64,000 nucleotides of DNA, from assembly GCF_009933175.1 (NCBI RefSeq), contig NZ_MAEJ01000004.1:29089-93088 (forward strand). The letters run 5' to 3'. This DNA is from Candidatus Enterococcus huntleyi (GTDB lineage Bacteria > Bacillota > Bacilli > Lactobacillales > Enterococcaceae). Under the pieces are notes generated by a model. The model did not search any database and was not told where the DNA came from. It saw nothing but the letters and a program-made list of their open reading frames with translations. Numbering within the stretch: the stretch's first letter is position 1; the number at the start of each line of letters is the position of its first letter. Made by a program: the position numbers and the translations under genes. Shown here piece after piece: positions 52,337 through 62,881 of the stretch.

Positions 52337-53965
52337 TCAAATCCTAATAACAAAGGCTTCATATGGCTTCAATATTTGTTCACCGGTCGGTACATCTGAC
52401 CGGTCATAATTAGAAATAATCAATTCTTTTCCTTCAGCAGGCAAAGTCCATTGCGTTGGCGTTTCACTGAAATTCGCCACGACCAACCAAGTTTCATCAT
52501 CTAGCGTTCGTTTATAAGCAAAGATCTCTTCAGGCGTGTCCTCTAACAGCTCATACTCACCCCAAACCACAAGATCATTCTTCTTACGTAATTCAATTAA
52601 TTTTTTATAGGTATAAAAAACAGAGCGAGGATCTTTCAGGTTATTCTCAACATTAATTTCTGTATAATTTGGATTCACATGCAGCCATGGCGTCCCCGTC
52701 GTAAAGCCGCCATTAGCTGAATTATCCCACTGAATCGGTGTCCGGGCATTGTCACGACCTTTGGCATTGATAGACTCAATCAATTCTTCATTCGAGAAGC
52801 CTAATGCCAAGCGCTCATTATACATATTAATCGTTTCAATATCCTCTGCTTCAGAAATGTCTTTAATCGGATAATTGGTCATACCAATCTCTTCGCCCTG
52901 ATAAATATAAGGTGTGCCCTTCATCATATGCAGTAAAATGGCGAACATTTTGGCACTTTGCTCACGGTAAACCGTGTCATTGCCCCAGCGAGAAACAATC
53001 CGCGGCAAGTCATGATTATTCCAGAATAAACTATTCCAGCCTTCGTTACCAAGCGAAACCTGCCACTTCGATAAAACTTTCTTTAATTCAGCAACATTTA
53101 AAGGTTTCAAATCCCATTTATCTTTTCCTTCACCATGCTCTTGATCCAAGCCAACATGTTCAAATTGGAAAACCATCGACAATTCATGACGCTCAGGATT
53201 AGAATACAGTTTAGCAATCTCAGGAGTCGCGCCCCACGTTTCACCAACCGTCATCAAGTCTTTCCCACCGAATGTCGCTTGATTCATTTCTTGAAGATAC
53301 TCATGCAATTTTGGCCCGTTACCCGTAATTTCTTGATCCGGCACCTTACTAATCAAGTCAATCACATCCATCCGGAAACCGCCGACGCCTTTACCAATCC
53401 AAAAATTCATCATCTTATAAACGGCTTGACGAACCTTTTCATTCTCCCAATTCAAATCCGGCTGACGCTTACTAAATAAATGTAAGAAATATTGTCCAGT
53501 CTCTTCATCAAATTCCCAGGCAGACCCACTAAATGTTGAACGTAAGCCATTAGGAACCTCGCCCCCTTTGCCATCGCGCCAAACATAATAATCGCGGTAC
53601 TCATTTTCTTTACTTTTCTTCGACTCAACAAACCAAGCATGCTCATCTGAGGTATGATTAACGACCAAATCCATAATCATTTTGATATTGCGCTTATTGC
53701 CCTCTTCAATCAGACGCTCCATGTCTGCCATCGTGCCAAATTCTGCCATGATATCCTCATAATCACTAATATCATAGCCATTATCATCATTCGGTGATTT
53801 ATAGACGGGCGACAACCAAATCGCGTCAATACCCAATTCTTCTAAATAATCCAGGCGTTGAATAATCCCTTTTAAATCACCAATTCCATCGCCATCTGAA
53901 TCCTGAAAACTTCTAGGATATATTTGGTAGACTACGGCGTTCTGCCACCATTTTTTCTTCATAGT
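52337..53965 (-). CDS. malL: GH13 oligo-1,6-glucosidase/alpha-glucosidase
   Basis: A 542-residue GH13 enzyme. MDLVVNHTSDEH, the nucleophile Asp in GGFRMDVIDLI, the acid Glu in VGETWG and the Asp in NNHDLPR are all present. The Val after the nucleophile (DVI) is the mark of alpha-1,6 activity (isomaltose, panose). ATG 53965 has GGGAGG eight bases upstream. It likely completes breakdown of the sugars taken up by the neighbouring operon. Confidence 0.92.
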   Translation of the reverse strand, partial: TMKKKWWQNAVVYQIYPRSFQDSDGDGIGDLKGIIQRLDYLEELGIDAIWLSPVYKSPNDDNGYDISDYEDIMAEFGTMADMERLIEEGNKRNIKMIMDLVVNHTSDEHAWFVESKKSKENEYRDYYVWRDGKGGEVPNGLRSTFSGSAWEFDEETGQYFLHLFSKRQPDLNWENEKVRQAVYKMMNFWIGKGVGGFRMDVIDLISKVPDQEITGNGPKLHEYLQEMNQATFGGKDLMTVGETWGATPEIAKLYSNPERHELSMVFQFEHVGLDQEHGEGKDKWDLKPLNVAELKKVLSKWQVSLGNEGWNSLFWNNHDLPRIVSRWGNDTVYREQSAKMFAILLHMMKGTPYIYQGEEIGMTNYPIKDISEAEDIETINMYNERLALGFSNEELIESINAKGRDNARTPIQWDNSANGGFTTGTPWLHVNPNYTEINVENNLKDPRSVFYTYKKLIELRKKNDLVVWGEYELLEDTPEEIFAYKRTLDDETWLVVANFSETPTQWTLPAEGKELIISNYDRSDVPTGEQILKPYEAFVIRI

Positions 53966-54093
53966 TGTTCCTCCCGTCAATCTATCAGTTTATTTCTAGG
54001 TAAAATAATGGGTCAAATAACAGTTCAACTTATCCCACAAACGAAATTTCAACTTACGTTTATCTCATTTATCTGGACACCCAAGCTCTATTT

Positions 54094-55071
54094 TTATCCA
54101 AAGATTTCTTCATGTTCTGTTTCAAACATATCTAAAAGCTCACGGACTTCACTAGTTGATTTAGTATTCATCAAGCTAACCCGCAAATCACTAGCGCCCG
54201 GGAAACCTTTGATATAAATCTTGAAGAAACGATGTAAGCCGACGATTGAACGAGGTACTTCTTCACTATATTTATCTTGCAAATCAAGCTGCAGTCGCAA
54301 CAAACCAATCAGTTCTTTCGCTGAATGTTCTTCGGGCTCTTTTTCAAAGGCATAAGGATTTTTAAAAATCCCCCGACCAATCATTAGCCCATCAACTCCA
54401 TATTTTTCAGCCAACTCTAGTCCCATTTCACGATCCAGAATATCTCCGTTAATAGTGATGAGCGTATCAGGTGCTAGTTCATCACGCCACGCCATAATTT
54501 TAGGAACCAGATCCCAATGAGCCGGCACCTTACTCATTTCTTTTCGCGTCCGCAAATGCACAGAAAGATTAGCGATATTTTGATTTAATAAGTGACGAAT
54601 CCAACCCTCCATCTCAGCAAGCTCCGTATAACCAACACGCGTCTTAACACTCACCGGTAAGCCGCCAGCTTTAGCCGCTTCAATCAACTCCGCCGCAACC
54701 TCTGGGCGTAAAATCAAACCACTACCCTTGCCACGTCCCGCTACATTTGGCACCGGACAGCCCATATTTAAATCAATTCCTTTAAAACCCATCTCAGCTA
54801 AACTGAGACTCATTTCACGAAAATACTCAGGATTATCCCCCCAGATATGCGCCACCATCGGCTGCTCATCTTCCGTAAACGTCAAACGCCCGCGGACACT
54901 TTCGATTCCATCCGGATGACAAAAACTATCTGAATTCGTGAACTCTGTAAAAAATACATCTGGCGCTCCAGCTGCCATCACGACATGCCGAAAAACCACA
55001 TCCGTCACATCTTCCATTGGTGCTAATACAAAAAAAGGCTTCGGTAACTCCGCCCAAAAATTAGTCGACAT
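54094..55071 (-). CDS. dus: tRNA-dihydrouridine synthase family protein
   Basis: A ~325-residue Dus enzyme that reduces uridine in tRNA using FMN and [38 protein letters not shown] (catalytic Cys), [16 protein letters not shown] and [12 protein letters not shown] are family motifs. ATG 55071 has AGGAGG nine bases upstream; the longer frame to 55122 is not needed. The subfamily differs from the usual DusB of lactobacilli. Confidence 0.88.
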   Translation of the reverse strand: MSTNFWAELPKPFFVLAPMEDVTDVVFRHVVMAAGAPDVFFTEFTNSDSFCHPDGIESVRGRLTFTEDEQPMVAHIWGDNPEYFREMSLSLAEMGFKGIDLNMGCPVPNVAGRGKGSGLILRPEVAAELIEAAKAGGLPVSVKTRVGYTELAEMEGWIRHLLNQNIANLSVHLRTRKEMSKVPAHWDLVPKIMAWRDELAPDTLITINGDILDREMGLELAEKYGVDGLMIGRGIFKNPYAFEKEPEEHSAKELIGLLRLQLDLQDKYSEEVPRSIVGLHRFFKIYIKGFPGASDLRVSLMNTKSTSEVRELLDMFETEHEEIFG

Positions 55072-55202
55072 TGATTCTATTCCTCCTACGATGCGCTGCA
55101 TAAATAAACCTGCTACAGGCATTTTTCAAAACATAGTCATTATACTAAGAACGGAGAAAAGAAGCAAAAAAGGAAATCGGCAGACAATTTCCATACCAAC
55201 AT

Positions 55203-55358
55203 CCATTTCACTTTACCGTCCTACGTATACCATCCCACTAGAAGGTCATGTACAAGTGGGACTGGCGCTAGGGACTTTTTAAGGTATGAAATGTTCCATT
55301 TCATCTTATCGTCCTACGCATACCATCCCACTAAATGGTCGTAGACAAGTGGGACTGG
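55203..55358. repeat. Two ~63-bp direct repeats, each with an internal hairpin
   Basis: Units at 55203-55265 and 55296-55358 (period 93) share CCATTTCA, ACCATCCCACTA, GGTC and ACAAGTGGGACTGGC. In each, CCCACT pairs with AGTGGG across ~18 bases. They fill most of the gap between the dus gene and proC; nothing else is seen there. Confidence 0.7.
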
Positions 55359-55360
55359 CA

Positions 55361-55388
55361 AAAAGACTCTGCAGAAAAGTACAGAGCC
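55361..55388 (-). terminator. Terminator of proC
   Basis: On the minus strand GGCTCTG pairs with CAGAGTC and is followed by TTTTTGCC. Confidence 0.8.
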
Positions 55389-55408
55389 TTCATTTATTTA
55401 TACGAAAA

Positions 55409-56212
55409 TTAACTTAAACGCTTATTTCTTTCAGCTGCAGCATGAACGGCATTCATCACGGCTGAACGAAATCCGTGGTCTTCTAATGTTTTGACCGCCG
55501 CAATCGTTGTGCCACCGGGTGATGTTACCATATCTTTTAGAGCACCTGGATGCTGATTGGTTTCTAGCACCATTTTTGCCGAGCCAAGAACTGTTTGCGC
55601 CGCAAATTCATACGCTTGCTGACGTGGCATTCCCTCAAGGACCGCACCATCAGCTAATGCTTCAATGAACATGTAAACATATGCTGGCGCGGATCCACTG
55701 ACGCCGACCACTGCATCTATTAAATTTTCGCTGACTGCTTGCGCCTTGCCGAAGCTACTGAATATTTCTAAGACTGCCTGTTGTTCTTCCTCCGAAATGT
55801 TCTGATTGTAGACAACTGCTGACATCCCTTCACCCACTAAAGCTGGTGTGTTGGGCATCACGCGCACTATTTTATGTCCCGTCGACAAGACCCCTTCTAT
55901 GGTTGCCAAAGTCACACCCGCTGCAACTGAGATTAAAATTTGTTCCTTCGTTAATTTTGGCGCCAATTCTTTAAGTAAATTAGGTAGCACATACGGTTTC
56001 ACGGCAAAAATAATCGTGTCACTATTTTTAGCCAAATCATCTGGATTTTCTGTTGGTGTCACTCCTAACTCTGCCACCAAGCTGTCAACAATCGGTTGAT
56101 AGACATCATAAATCCAAATATCCTTTGCTTCGTATAATTTGGACTGTATTAGTCCTTGGATCATTGCTCGACCCATATTTCCCGTTCCATAAAAGCCAAT
56201 TGTTTTTGCCAT
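55409..56212 (-). CDS. proC: Pyrroline-5-carboxylate reductase
   Basis: A 267-residue enzyme for the last step of proline synthesis. The Rossmann motif is IGFYGTGNMGRAMIQGL; AVKPYVLPNLL, VRVMPNTPALVGEGMS and the C-terminal DMVTSPGGTTIAAVKTLE signature follow. Length is typical. AGAGAGGAAAG precedes the ATG. Confidence 0.95.
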   Translation of the reverse strand: MAKTIGFYGTGNMGRAMIQGLIQSKLYEAKDIWIYDVYQPIVDSLVAELGVTPTENPDDLAKNSDTIIFAVKPYVLPNLLKELAPKLTKEQILISVAAGVTLATIEGVLSTGHKIVRVMPNTPALVGEGMSAVVYNQNISEEEQQAVLEIFSSFGKAQAVSENLIDAVVGVSGSAPAYVYMFIEALADGAVLEGMPRQQAYEFAAQTVLGSAKMVLETNQHPGALKDMVTSPGGTTIAAVKTLEDHGFRSAVMNAVHAAAERNKRLS

Positions 56213-56718
56213 TTTTTCTTTCCTCTCTTGATAAATTACTACTCACTTAGCGCTATCTTACAACTTGAATTGAGCTTTTTTTATTACTTATTAGCTCACA
56301 GAGGCGAAGTGAGAGTGCTCATTTCTATCCTCAATAAAAATCCATAGATTGTTTCATTACTTTTTATGTAATTGAGCTGCGTAATAACTTTGTCTAGCGC
56401 TAGCTGCCCTTTATCCCTATCTTCCATCATCACATCTCTACTATACCTTGTAAAAGACCTTCTGAAAAGTATCGGATTATTTGTTTCCATTTGCCTCCAC
56501 TAAGAAATCAGACTATACTGAAATTAAGGAATAGCTAGCCTATCAGTCAGCAACAAGTAACTCGCACAGTTTCCTCCACTTTAATTTTACGTTTGGTTCT
56601 CCATTTGTGGCACCAGTCATCTACATAAATTATATGCACTCAGCAATTATTGTTATTTTGCCTATTACTATCATCATCGCTTGTCGCAACTAGTCTAAAA
56701 AGGAAACGAGGTACAAAC
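56213..56718. other. Intergenic region between proC and the small membrane protein
   Basis: About 500 bases. It contains a small minus-strand frame (56296-56490, listed separately) and otherwise AT-rich sequence with no clear element. Confidence 0.5.
56296..56490 (-). CDS. Small hypothetical protein
   Basis: A 64-residue frame starting METNNPILFRRSF with GGAGG three bases before the ATG. The middle (DRDKGQLALDKVITQLNYIKSNETIY) looks helical. I recognise no family. It could be a gene remnant. Confidence 0.35.
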   Translation of the reverse strand: METNNPILFRRSFTRYSRDVMMEDRDKGQLALDKVITQLNYIKSNETIYGFLLRIEMSTLTSPL

Positions 56719-56886
56719 ATGGAAAAAGTTCGGAATTTTTTAAGAAGTTTAATTGCATTCGCAGCATTTCTCAGCCTCTACATCGGTGGCGTCACAGTCT
56801 ATCTACTCTTACTCTCAGTAATTGCCTATGCCGGATTTGAACTAGCTGTTATGTTAGCCAAAAAAGCACGTCTGAGAAGACAGTGA
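56719..56886 (+). CDS. Small membrane protein
   Basis: A 55-residue peptide starting MEKVRNFLRSLIAF. One long or two short hydrophobic segments (residues ~8-48) are followed by the basic tail KKARLRRQ. GGAAACGAGG precedes the ATG, and a strong terminator follows, supporting a real gene. The function is unknown. Confidence 0.55.
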   Translation: MEKVRNFLRSLIAFAAFLSLYIGGVTVYLLLLSVIAYAGFELAVMLAKKARLRRQ

Positions 56887-56982
56887 TCTTTTGTAAGTAG
56901 GTTAGCGAACAGGCTAAGCTTCAGAAAAATAGGCTACGCCAGGGAATCGATTTTACTATCTAAAAAGGGTTCTATAATATTT

Positions 56983-57026
56983 AGTGTTGGTGGAAGATTT
57001 TCGAATCTTCTCCCAACACTATTTTT
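56983..57026 (+). terminator. Terminator of the small membrane protein gene
   Basis: AGTGTTGG, GGAAGATT paired with AATCTTC, CCAACACT around a TTCG loop, followed by ATTTTTG. Confidence 0.85.
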
Positions 57027-57039
57027 GTAAGCAAATAAC

Positions 57040-57069
57040 AAAAAAGACACCCACCAAATGGCGGATGTC
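57040..57069 (-). terminator. Terminator of rplM-rpsI
   Basis: On the minus strand GACATCCGCCA pairs with TGGTGGGTGTC (with G-U pairs) and is followed by TTTTTT. Confidence 0.8.
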
Positions 57070-57093
57070 CAAAGATCGTTGATAAAACAACGA

Positions 57094-57486
57094 TTAACGT
57101 TTCGAAAATTGGCTCGCTTTGCGGGCTTTTTTCAAACCTGGTTTCTTTCTTTCGACCATACGAGCGTCACGAGTAAGTAAACCAGCGCGTTTAAGAGCTA
57201 GACGGAAGTCTGGATCTACTTCTAACAATGCACGAGCGATACCATGACGGATAGCTCCTGATTGTCCAGCGTAGCCTCCACCGTTTACGTTAACAAAAAC
57301 GTCATATGCGCCTTTTGTTTCAGTAACTCCGAAAGGTTGGTTGATAACTTCACGCAAGTCTGCGTGTGGAATATATTCTGTAACGTCTTTTTTGTTTACA
57401 GTAATTTTACCAGTTCCTGGTACTAAACGTACACGAGCAACTGCATTTTTACGACGGCCTGTGCCGATATATTGAACTTGTGCCAA
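57094..57486 (-). CDS. rpsI: 30S ribosomal protein S9
   Basis: A 130-residue ribosomal protein of the small subunit. [20 protein letters not shown] at the start and the basic C-terminal tail [12 protein letters not shown], which reaches the P-site tRNA, are diagnostic. It begins with TTG, with AGGAGGG upstream. It follows rplM by 15 bases in the conserved pair. Confidence 0.97.
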   Translation of the reverse strand: MAQVQYIGTGRRKNAVARVRLVPGTGKITVNKKDVTEYIPHADLREVINQPFGVTETKGAYDVFVNVNGGGYAGQSGAIRHGIARALLEVDPDFRLALKRAGLLTRDARMVERKKPGLKKARKASQFSKR

Positions 57487-57501
57487 TGAAATTCCCTCCT
57501 A

Positions 57502-57945
57502 TTAGATTAAGTTTGTGATGTCTAAGACTTCTGGTTGTTGTGCTGTATGTGGATGTTCTGCTCCACCATACACGTTTAATTTTGTTAATTGTTTGCGGCC
57601 TAAAGTGTTTTTAGGAAGCATTCCTTTTACAGAAGTTTCGATTAAACGGCGAGAATTGTTAGCACGTAATTCTCCAGCAGAGACTGATTTCAATCCGCCT
57701 GGGTAGTTACTGTGACGGTAGTACATTTTGTCACTTGCTTTGTTCCCTGTTAATTTAATTTTGTCTGCATTGATTACGATTACGAAATCTCCAGTATCCA
57801 CATTAGGTGTGAATGTTGGTTTATTTTTACCACGTAAGATAGAAGCAACAACTGCTGAAAGACGTCCCATAGGAACATCAGTTGCGTCTACTACGTACCA
57901 TTTACGTTCTACTTCGCCTGCTTTGGCCATATATGTTGTACGCAC
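57502..57945 (-). CDS. rplM: 50S ribosomal protein L13
   Basis: A 147-residue protein of the large subunit starting [23 protein letters not shown], with the L13 core [14 protein letters not shown] and the C-terminal VYGGAEHPH. The start is GTG 57945 with GGAGG nine bases upstream; the frame is open further, but L13 begins here. It heads the conserved rplM-rpsI operon. Confidence 0.97.
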   Translation of the reverse strand: MRTTYMAKAGEVERKWYVVDATDVPMGRLSAVVASILRGKNKPTFTPNVDTGDFVIVINADKIKLTGNKASDKMYYRHSNYPGGLKSVSAGELRANNSRRLIETSVKGMLPKNTLGRKQLTKLNVYGGAEHPHTAQQPEVLDITNLI

Positions 57946-58324
57946 GATATTTTCCTCCAATTTAAGTTTCTGATGTTTGACATACACTTCGAGTTTCCGG
58001 GGCTCTTTGTGGGGCAAACAATACCATTTAACATAATACCCTCTAAAAAGCCTTCTGTCAATGCGTTTCCACCGCCTTTCGGAAAATAAATCTCTCTTTT
58101 GAAAGGCTTTTTCATCTAAACGTTCTGTTTGACCAAATGAATCTTATTCGTTTTTTATGAATAAATAGAACGATTATTCAATTATTATTGTATATTTTAT
58201 GTTTATTTCCAAAAATATTGTATATTTATTAATAAAAACTATTGTCTTTTTTATTTAATGATGCTATGATTAGTCCATGAAATTTTTTTGAAAATAAATA
58301 ATCAAGTTTTAAGGGGAGAATGAA
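57946..58324. promoter_or_regulatory. Region between rplM and argG, with argG promoter and possible ArgR sites
   Basis: The argG promoter is TTGTCT (58242-58247), 17 bp, TATGAT (58265-58270). Upstream, TGAATAAAT (near 58158) and ATTATTCA (near 58173) plus two ATTGTATATTT copies (58187-58197, 58217-58227) resemble arginine-box half sites. ArgR control is inferred. The rplM leader fills the left part. Confidence 0.5.
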
Positions 58325-59542
58325 ATGAAGGAAAAAGTTATTTTGGCATACTCTGGCGGTCTCGATACTTCGGTTGCAGTAAAATGGTTAGTTGATGAAG
58401 GCTATGACGTCATCGCTTGCTGCCTAGACGTCGGTGAGAAGAAAGATATGGAATTTATTAAACAAAAAGCATTGACTGTAGGAGCTTCTGCTTCCTACGC
58501 GATTGATACAAAAGAAGAATTTGCCCAAGAATTTGCCTTGGTTGCCTTACAAGGGCACACGTTTTATGAGCAGTCTTATCCATTGGTTTCCGCGTTATCT
58601 CGTCCATTAATTGCTAAGAAATTAGTGGAATTAGCGCATGAGATGGGGGCAACAACGATCGCGCATGGCTGTACCGGTAAAGGCAACGACCAAGTGCGTT
58701 TTGAAGTAGCTATCAGCTCATTAGCACCTGAATTAAAAGTTATTGCGCCTGTTCGTGAGTGGAAATGGTCGCGTGAGGAAGAAATTAAGTATGCCCAAGA
58801 AAAAGGCGTGCCAATTCCTGCTGACTTAGATAATCCTTACTCAATCGATCAAAATTTATGGGGCCGTGCCTGCGAATGCGGCATTTTAGAAGATCCTTGG
58901 GCAACACCTCCTAAAGGTGCTTACGCGCTGACAGCTGAGCTGGAGGACACACCTGACACGCCAGATATTATTGAGATTACCTTTGAAGAAGGCGTGCCGG
59001 TCGCTTTAAATGGTGAAAAAATGTTGCTATCTGATTTAATTCTGTCATTAAATGTTACCGCTGGAAAACACGGCATCGGCCGAATTGATCATGTGGAAAA
59101 TCGTCTTGTGGGGATTAAATCGAGAGAAGTTTACGAATGTCCTGGAGCAATTGTCTTGATGAATGCCCACAAAGAGTTAGAGGATTTAACCTTTGTCCGT
59201 GAGTTAGCTCATTTTAAACCGATGATTGAAAATCAGTTAAGCCAAATTATTTACGATGGCCTTTGGTTCAATCCTTTAACGGATGCGCTGATTGCTTTCT
59301 TAAAATCAACACAGGTATATGTGAATGGCGTTATCCGTGTGAAATTATTTAAAGGAAATGCAATTGTCGAAGGGCGTAAGTCTGCCAATAGCTTATACAA
59401 TGAACAGCTGGCTACTTACACTTCTGCCGATACTTTTGATCAAGATGCTGCAGTTGGCTTCATCAAACTGTGGGGCTTACCATCAAAAGTCCATGCTGAA
59501 GTCCAAACAAAAGTTGCTAACGACCAAGCATCAACTAAATAG
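58325..59542 (+). CDS. argG: Argininosuccinate synthase
   Basis: A 405-residue enzyme of arginine synthesis that joins citrulline and aspartate with ATP. The PP-loop is [50 protein letters not shown] and [10 protein letters not shown] are family motifs. GGGGAG precedes the ATG. argH follows 343 bases later. Confidence 0.97.
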   Translation: MKEKVILAYSGGLDTSVAVKWLVDEGYDVIACCLDVGEKKDMEFIKQKALTVGASASYAIDTKEEFAQEFALVALQGHTFYEQSYPLVSALSRPLIAKKLVELAHEMGATTIAHGCTGKGNDQVRFEVAISSLAPELKVIAPVREWKWSREEEIKYAQEKGVPIPADLDNPYSIDQNLWGRACECGILEDPWATPPKGAYALTAELEDTPDTPDIIEITFEEGVPVALNGEKMLLSDLILSLNVTAGKHGIGRIDHVENRLVGIKSREVYECPGAIVLMNAHKELEDLTFVRELAHFKPMIENQLSQIIYDGLWFNPLTDALIAFLKSTQVYVNGVIRVKLFKGNAIVEGRKSANSLYNEQLATYTSADTFDQDAAVGFIKLWGLPSKVHAEVQTKVANDQASTK

Positions 59543-59885
59543 ACCTTCTGTAACAAACGAACAACTTAGTGTAATTGTTCATTGCTGACCTCTCATTTTG
59601 TGAAACCCACTAAAGAGAGGCGCAATCTTCAATATTTCTAGCAGCTGCACTTTTATAAAAAGGCGAGTACAAATTTTCCGAGGAAAATTAATTGTTACCT
59701 GCAGTCTGCTCTCCCCCTATATAACTGATCGGAATTAATCCGAAAAATAGTGGACGAATTAATGATAAGACGCCCTTTGTTCTTACCAAACTTAATTAAA
59801 ATTAAACAATGCAACACTCAGAGACTGGACTGTGTACCAAACGTCCGTCTCTTTCTTTTTAAATAAAAAACGAGGTGAACGAATC
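59543..59885 (+). promoter_or_regulatory. argG-argH gap with a terminator-like leader hairpin
   Basis: Near the end, GAGACTGGAC (59821-59830) and GTCCGTCTC (59843-59851) form a hairpin followed by TTTCTTTTT (59852-59860), 25 bases before the argH start. It could be an attenuator or a terminator for argG readthrough. The rest of the gap shows nothing clear. Confidence 0.55.
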
Positions 59886-61268
59886 ATGGCAAAACTTTGG
59901 GGTGGCCGTTTCGATGGAAAAAACGAGGCTTGGATTGACGCATTCGGTGCATCGATTCCCTTTGACCAAAAATTAGCAAAACAAGACATTACCGGCAGTC
60001 TCGCTCACGTGAAGATGCTGGCCCACACGGGTATTATCACAGAAGAAGAGGCGCAACAAATCATCGCTGGTTTGAAAGCTGTTGAAAAGAAATTAGCGGC
60101 CGGACAGCTGACGTTTGCGATTGAAAACGAAGATGTTCATTTGAATATTGAGAAGTATTTACATGAAGAAATCGGTCCTGTGGCTGGCAAATTACACACG
60201 GCTCGTAGCCGGAATGACCAAGTTGCGACTGATATGCATCTTTACTTGAAAGAAATTGTCCAAGAAGTCGTCGAAAAAATCACTTTATTTCGGCAAGTTC
60301 TGGTCCATAAAGCCGAAGAAAATATTGAAACGATTATGCCTGGTTACACTCATTTACAACACGCTCAGCCGATTTCCTTTGGCCACCACATGATGGCTTA
60401 TTATGGCATGCTGACGCGCGATCAGGAGCGTTTTACTGAAAGCCTTAAACGTGTCGACATCTCACCTCTTGGTAGTGCCGCTTTAGCTGGAACGACTTTT
60501 CCGATTGACCGGCAATTTGTTGCAGAAGAACTCGGCTTTTCGTCCGTCTATGAAAATAGTTTGGATGGCGTCAGTGACCGCGATTTTATTTTAGAATTTT
60601 TAAGTAATTCTTCTATCTTAATGATGCATTTATCACGTTTTTGCGAAGAGTTAATTTTATGGTGCAGTCATGAATTCCAATTTATCGAATTAACGGATAC
60701 TTTTTCAACCGGTAGCTCAATCATGCCGCAAAAGAAAAATCCCGATATGGCGGAATTAATTCGGGGTAAGACTGGCCGCGTCTATGGCGATTTATTTGGC
60801 CTCCTAACCGTTATGAAGGGTTTGCCGCTCGCTTACAATAAAGACCTTCAGGAAGACAAAGAGGGCATGTTTGATACCGCTCATACGATTTTAACTAGTC
60901 TAGATATTATGGCTGGCATGGTTGAGACCATGAAGCTCAACACACAGCGTATGGAAGAATCCACAGAGAAAGATTTCTCGAATGCTACAGAATTAGCTGA
61001 CTATTTGGCCACAAAAGGCATTCCTTTCCGCCAAGCCCACGAAATTGTTGGCAAGTTAGTGCTCAGCTGTACCCAGAAAGGCATTTATCTGCAAGATGTC
61101 CCATTAGCAGACTACAAAGCAATTACGCCGCTTATCGAGGAAGATATCTATCACACACTAGCCTCAAAAACAGCCATACAACGTCGTCATTCCTTCGGCG
61201 GCACCGGCTTTGACCAGGTAGCAGCCGCTATCAAACGGGCCAAACAAACCTTTACAGAAGCAGAATAA
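59886..61268 (+). CDS. argH: Argininosuccinate lyase
   Basis: A 460-residue fumarase-superfamily enzyme that splits argininosuccinate into arginine and fumarate. [11 protein letters not shown] at the start, [25 protein letters not shown] ([18 protein letters not shown]) and the signature [20 protein letters not shown] are present. ATG 59886 has GAGGTG nine bases upstream. Confidence 0.97.
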   Translation: MAKLWGGRFDGKNEAWIDAFGASIPFDQKLAKQDITGSLAHVKMLAHTGIITEEEAQQIIAGLKAVEKKLAAGQLTFAIENEDVHLNIEKYLHEEIGPVAGKLHTARSRNDQVATDMHLYLKEIVQEVVEKITLFRQVLVHKAEENIETIMPGYTHLQHAQPISFGHHMMAYYGMLTRDQERFTESLKRVDISPLGSAALAGTTFPIDRQFVAEELGFSSVYENSLDGVSDRDFILEFLSNSSILMMHLSRFCEELILWCSHEFQFIELTDTFSTGSSIMPQKKNPDMAELIRGKTGRVYGDLFGLLTVMKGLPLAYNKDLQEDKEGMFDTAHTILTSLDIMAGMVETMKLNTQRMEESTEKDFSNATELADYLATKGIPFRQAHEIVGKLVLSCTQKGIYLQDVPLADYKAITPLIEEDIYHTLASKTAIQRRHSFGGTGFDQVAAAIKRAKQTFTEAE

Positions 61269-61271
61269 GTA

Positions 61272-61317
61272 AAAAGAGTGGGTGAATTCGTTCAATGAAC
61301 GAATCACTCACTCTTTA
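61272..61317. terminator. Terminator of argH
   Basis: AAGAGTG, GAATTCGTTC paired with GAACGAATC, CACTCTT, four bases after the stop. Confidence 0.8.
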
Positions 61318-61355
61318 CTTATTCTTGGACAGATGTTGTCACAAGCTATTTAAAC

Positions 61356-61467
61356 GGTGTGACAGAAGTAGCTTCTTCGGAAATAAGCCGAAATTCCCCA
61401 AAAATTAAAGAAACAATTTTCGGGAATTCCTTCTTATTTCTTGAAGCTGACCTCTTCTGTCACAACC
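61356..61467. repeat. Long imperfect hairpin between argH and dps
   Basis: Arms pair in order: GTGACAGAAG/CTTCTGTCAC, AGCTTC/GAAGCT, AAATAAG/CTTATTT, AATTCCC/GGGAATT, AAAATT/AATTTT, around an AAAGAAAC-like loop. The ends GGTGTGACAGAAG and CTTCTGTCACAACC look like terminal inverted repeats of a small MITE-like element. Confidence 0.65.
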
Positions 61468-61472
61468 TATTA

Positions 61473-61964
61473 TTAATTACGGCTTTTTGCGCGTGTTCCT
61501 GCATCAATGCCAGGAGCTTTGCCTAATTTAGCTTGTAACATCCAGATTTTCTTCTCGATGTCTGTTTTATTTGCGATAAAGATATCTTGAGTTGAATCGT
61601 CGCCTTCATCCCCAGATACTTCAATCCCTTTTTGATATAGGTCAGTTAAATAACGGTAACCTTCAACTAATTTTTCCATACGTTCAGGAATTGTGCGATC
61701 CCAGTTACCGACTTCATCTTCAATTCCAGTGTGGTCAGCGAACTCTTGTAATGTAGAATATGGTGAGCCATCCAATGTGATTAGACGTTCTGAAATAACA
61801 TCTAGTTGATCATTGATTTCGTCCATATAGTCGTCCATTAATGGATGAAGCGTCAAGAATTCAGGGCCTCTCATGTACCAGTGTGTTTGATGAATCACCA
61901 CTGAGAATTGGCTTAAGTCAGCAACTAATTGGTTTAATACTTCTTTTGTTTGTTCAAATTTCAT
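61473..61964 (-). CDS. dps: Dps ferritin-like DNA-protection protein
   Basis: A 163-residue mini-ferritin. The ferroxidase motif HQTHWYMRGPEFLTLHPLMDDYMDEINDQLDVISERLI contains the expected His, Asp and Glu ligands. It forms dodecamers that store iron and detoxify peroxide. GAGGAATT lies before the ATG. It is monocistronic. Confidence 0.95.
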   Translation of the reverse strand: MKFEQTKEVLNQLVADLSQFSVVIHQTHWYMRGPEFLTLHPLMDDYMDEINDQLDVISERLITLDGSPYSTLQEFADHTGIEDEVGNWDRTIPERMEKLVEGYRYLTDLYQKGIEVSGDEGDDSTQDIFIANKTDIEKKIWMLQAKLGKAPGIDAGTRAKSRN

Positions 61965-62194
61965 AAATAATTCCTCCTATTTATTTCCTTTTTTAATTAA
62001 TTTCCTTACATATAAAATCATAGTATGAAATCGAAAAAAAGTACACTAATTTCCCTTCTAAATTAGAATAATTCTAATTTAACCCCGTATTTTCCATTTA
62101 TGCGCAGATTTTTAATAACTAAACTTATTTTTGAATAAAAATCTCTACTCTTTCCTGCGTATTTCTTTTTGAAGACTCTTGAAAGGAGAACTCT

Positions 62195-62881
62195 ATGCTT
62201 ATCTATTTTATTACTGGTTGCTGTTTTGGCTCGTTTTTCTGTGTCGTAGCCGAACGCTTACCTATAAACCAATCATTTCTATTCTCACGCTCACAATGTA
62301 CTTCCTGTAAACATCCCCTAGCTTACTGGGAACTTGTGCCAATTTTTTCCATCATTTACAAAAAATTTCGCTGCCAACACTGTCATCAATCCATTCCGCT
62401 AATCTGTTTATTCTCAGAAATCGCTTATGGCAGCCTCTTCGTTTGGTTCTACTCTCAACCACAAACGCCATCGACTTATTTTCTATTGCTCTGGCTCACA
62501 ATGGCTTTCCTACTCTCACTCACTGATCTCTTTTACTACCTTGTTGAGCCGAGAATCTTTTATTCACTGAGCCTAATTTTATGGGGATATGGGTTTTATT
62601 TGGGCCGGCCATTCAACAGCCTTTTATTCATCCTCTTACTATTACTGTACTTTAGTTTACCCACTCTCACTAACAAATTAGGTCAGGGTGATTATCTCCT
62701 GCTAATTTCTTGGGGCGTCCTTCTACCCACTTTATCTTTTGTTTACTGGCTCTTTTTTTCCAGTCTGCTCGGTCTTTTAGCCTTCAGTATCAATTATCTA
62801 TTCTTTGATAAAAAAATTATTGAACTACCCTTTGTGCCTTTTCTCAGCCTAGGACTCTGCATCACTTTGTGGTTTATGTGA
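62195..62881 (+). CDS. comC: Prepilin peptidase ComC
   Basis: A 228-residue type IV prepilin leader peptidase/methyltransferase of the inner membrane. The N-terminal zinc cysteines are CTSC and CQHC; the aspartyl protease residues lie in LTDLFYYLVEP and GQGDYLLL. It processes competence pseudopilins. AAAGGAG precedes the ATG. Confidence 0.9.
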   Translation: MLIYFITGCCFGSFFCVVAERLPINQSFLFSRSQCTSCKHPLAYWELVPIFSIIYKKFRCQHCHQSIPLICLFSEIAYGSLFVWFYSQPQTPSTYFLLLWLTMAFLLSLTDLFYYLVEPRIFYSLSLILWGYGFYLGRPFNSLLFILLLLLYFSLPTLTNKLGQGDYLLLISWGVLLPTLSFVYWLFFSSLLGLLAFSINYLFFDKKIIELPFVPFLSLGLCITLWFM

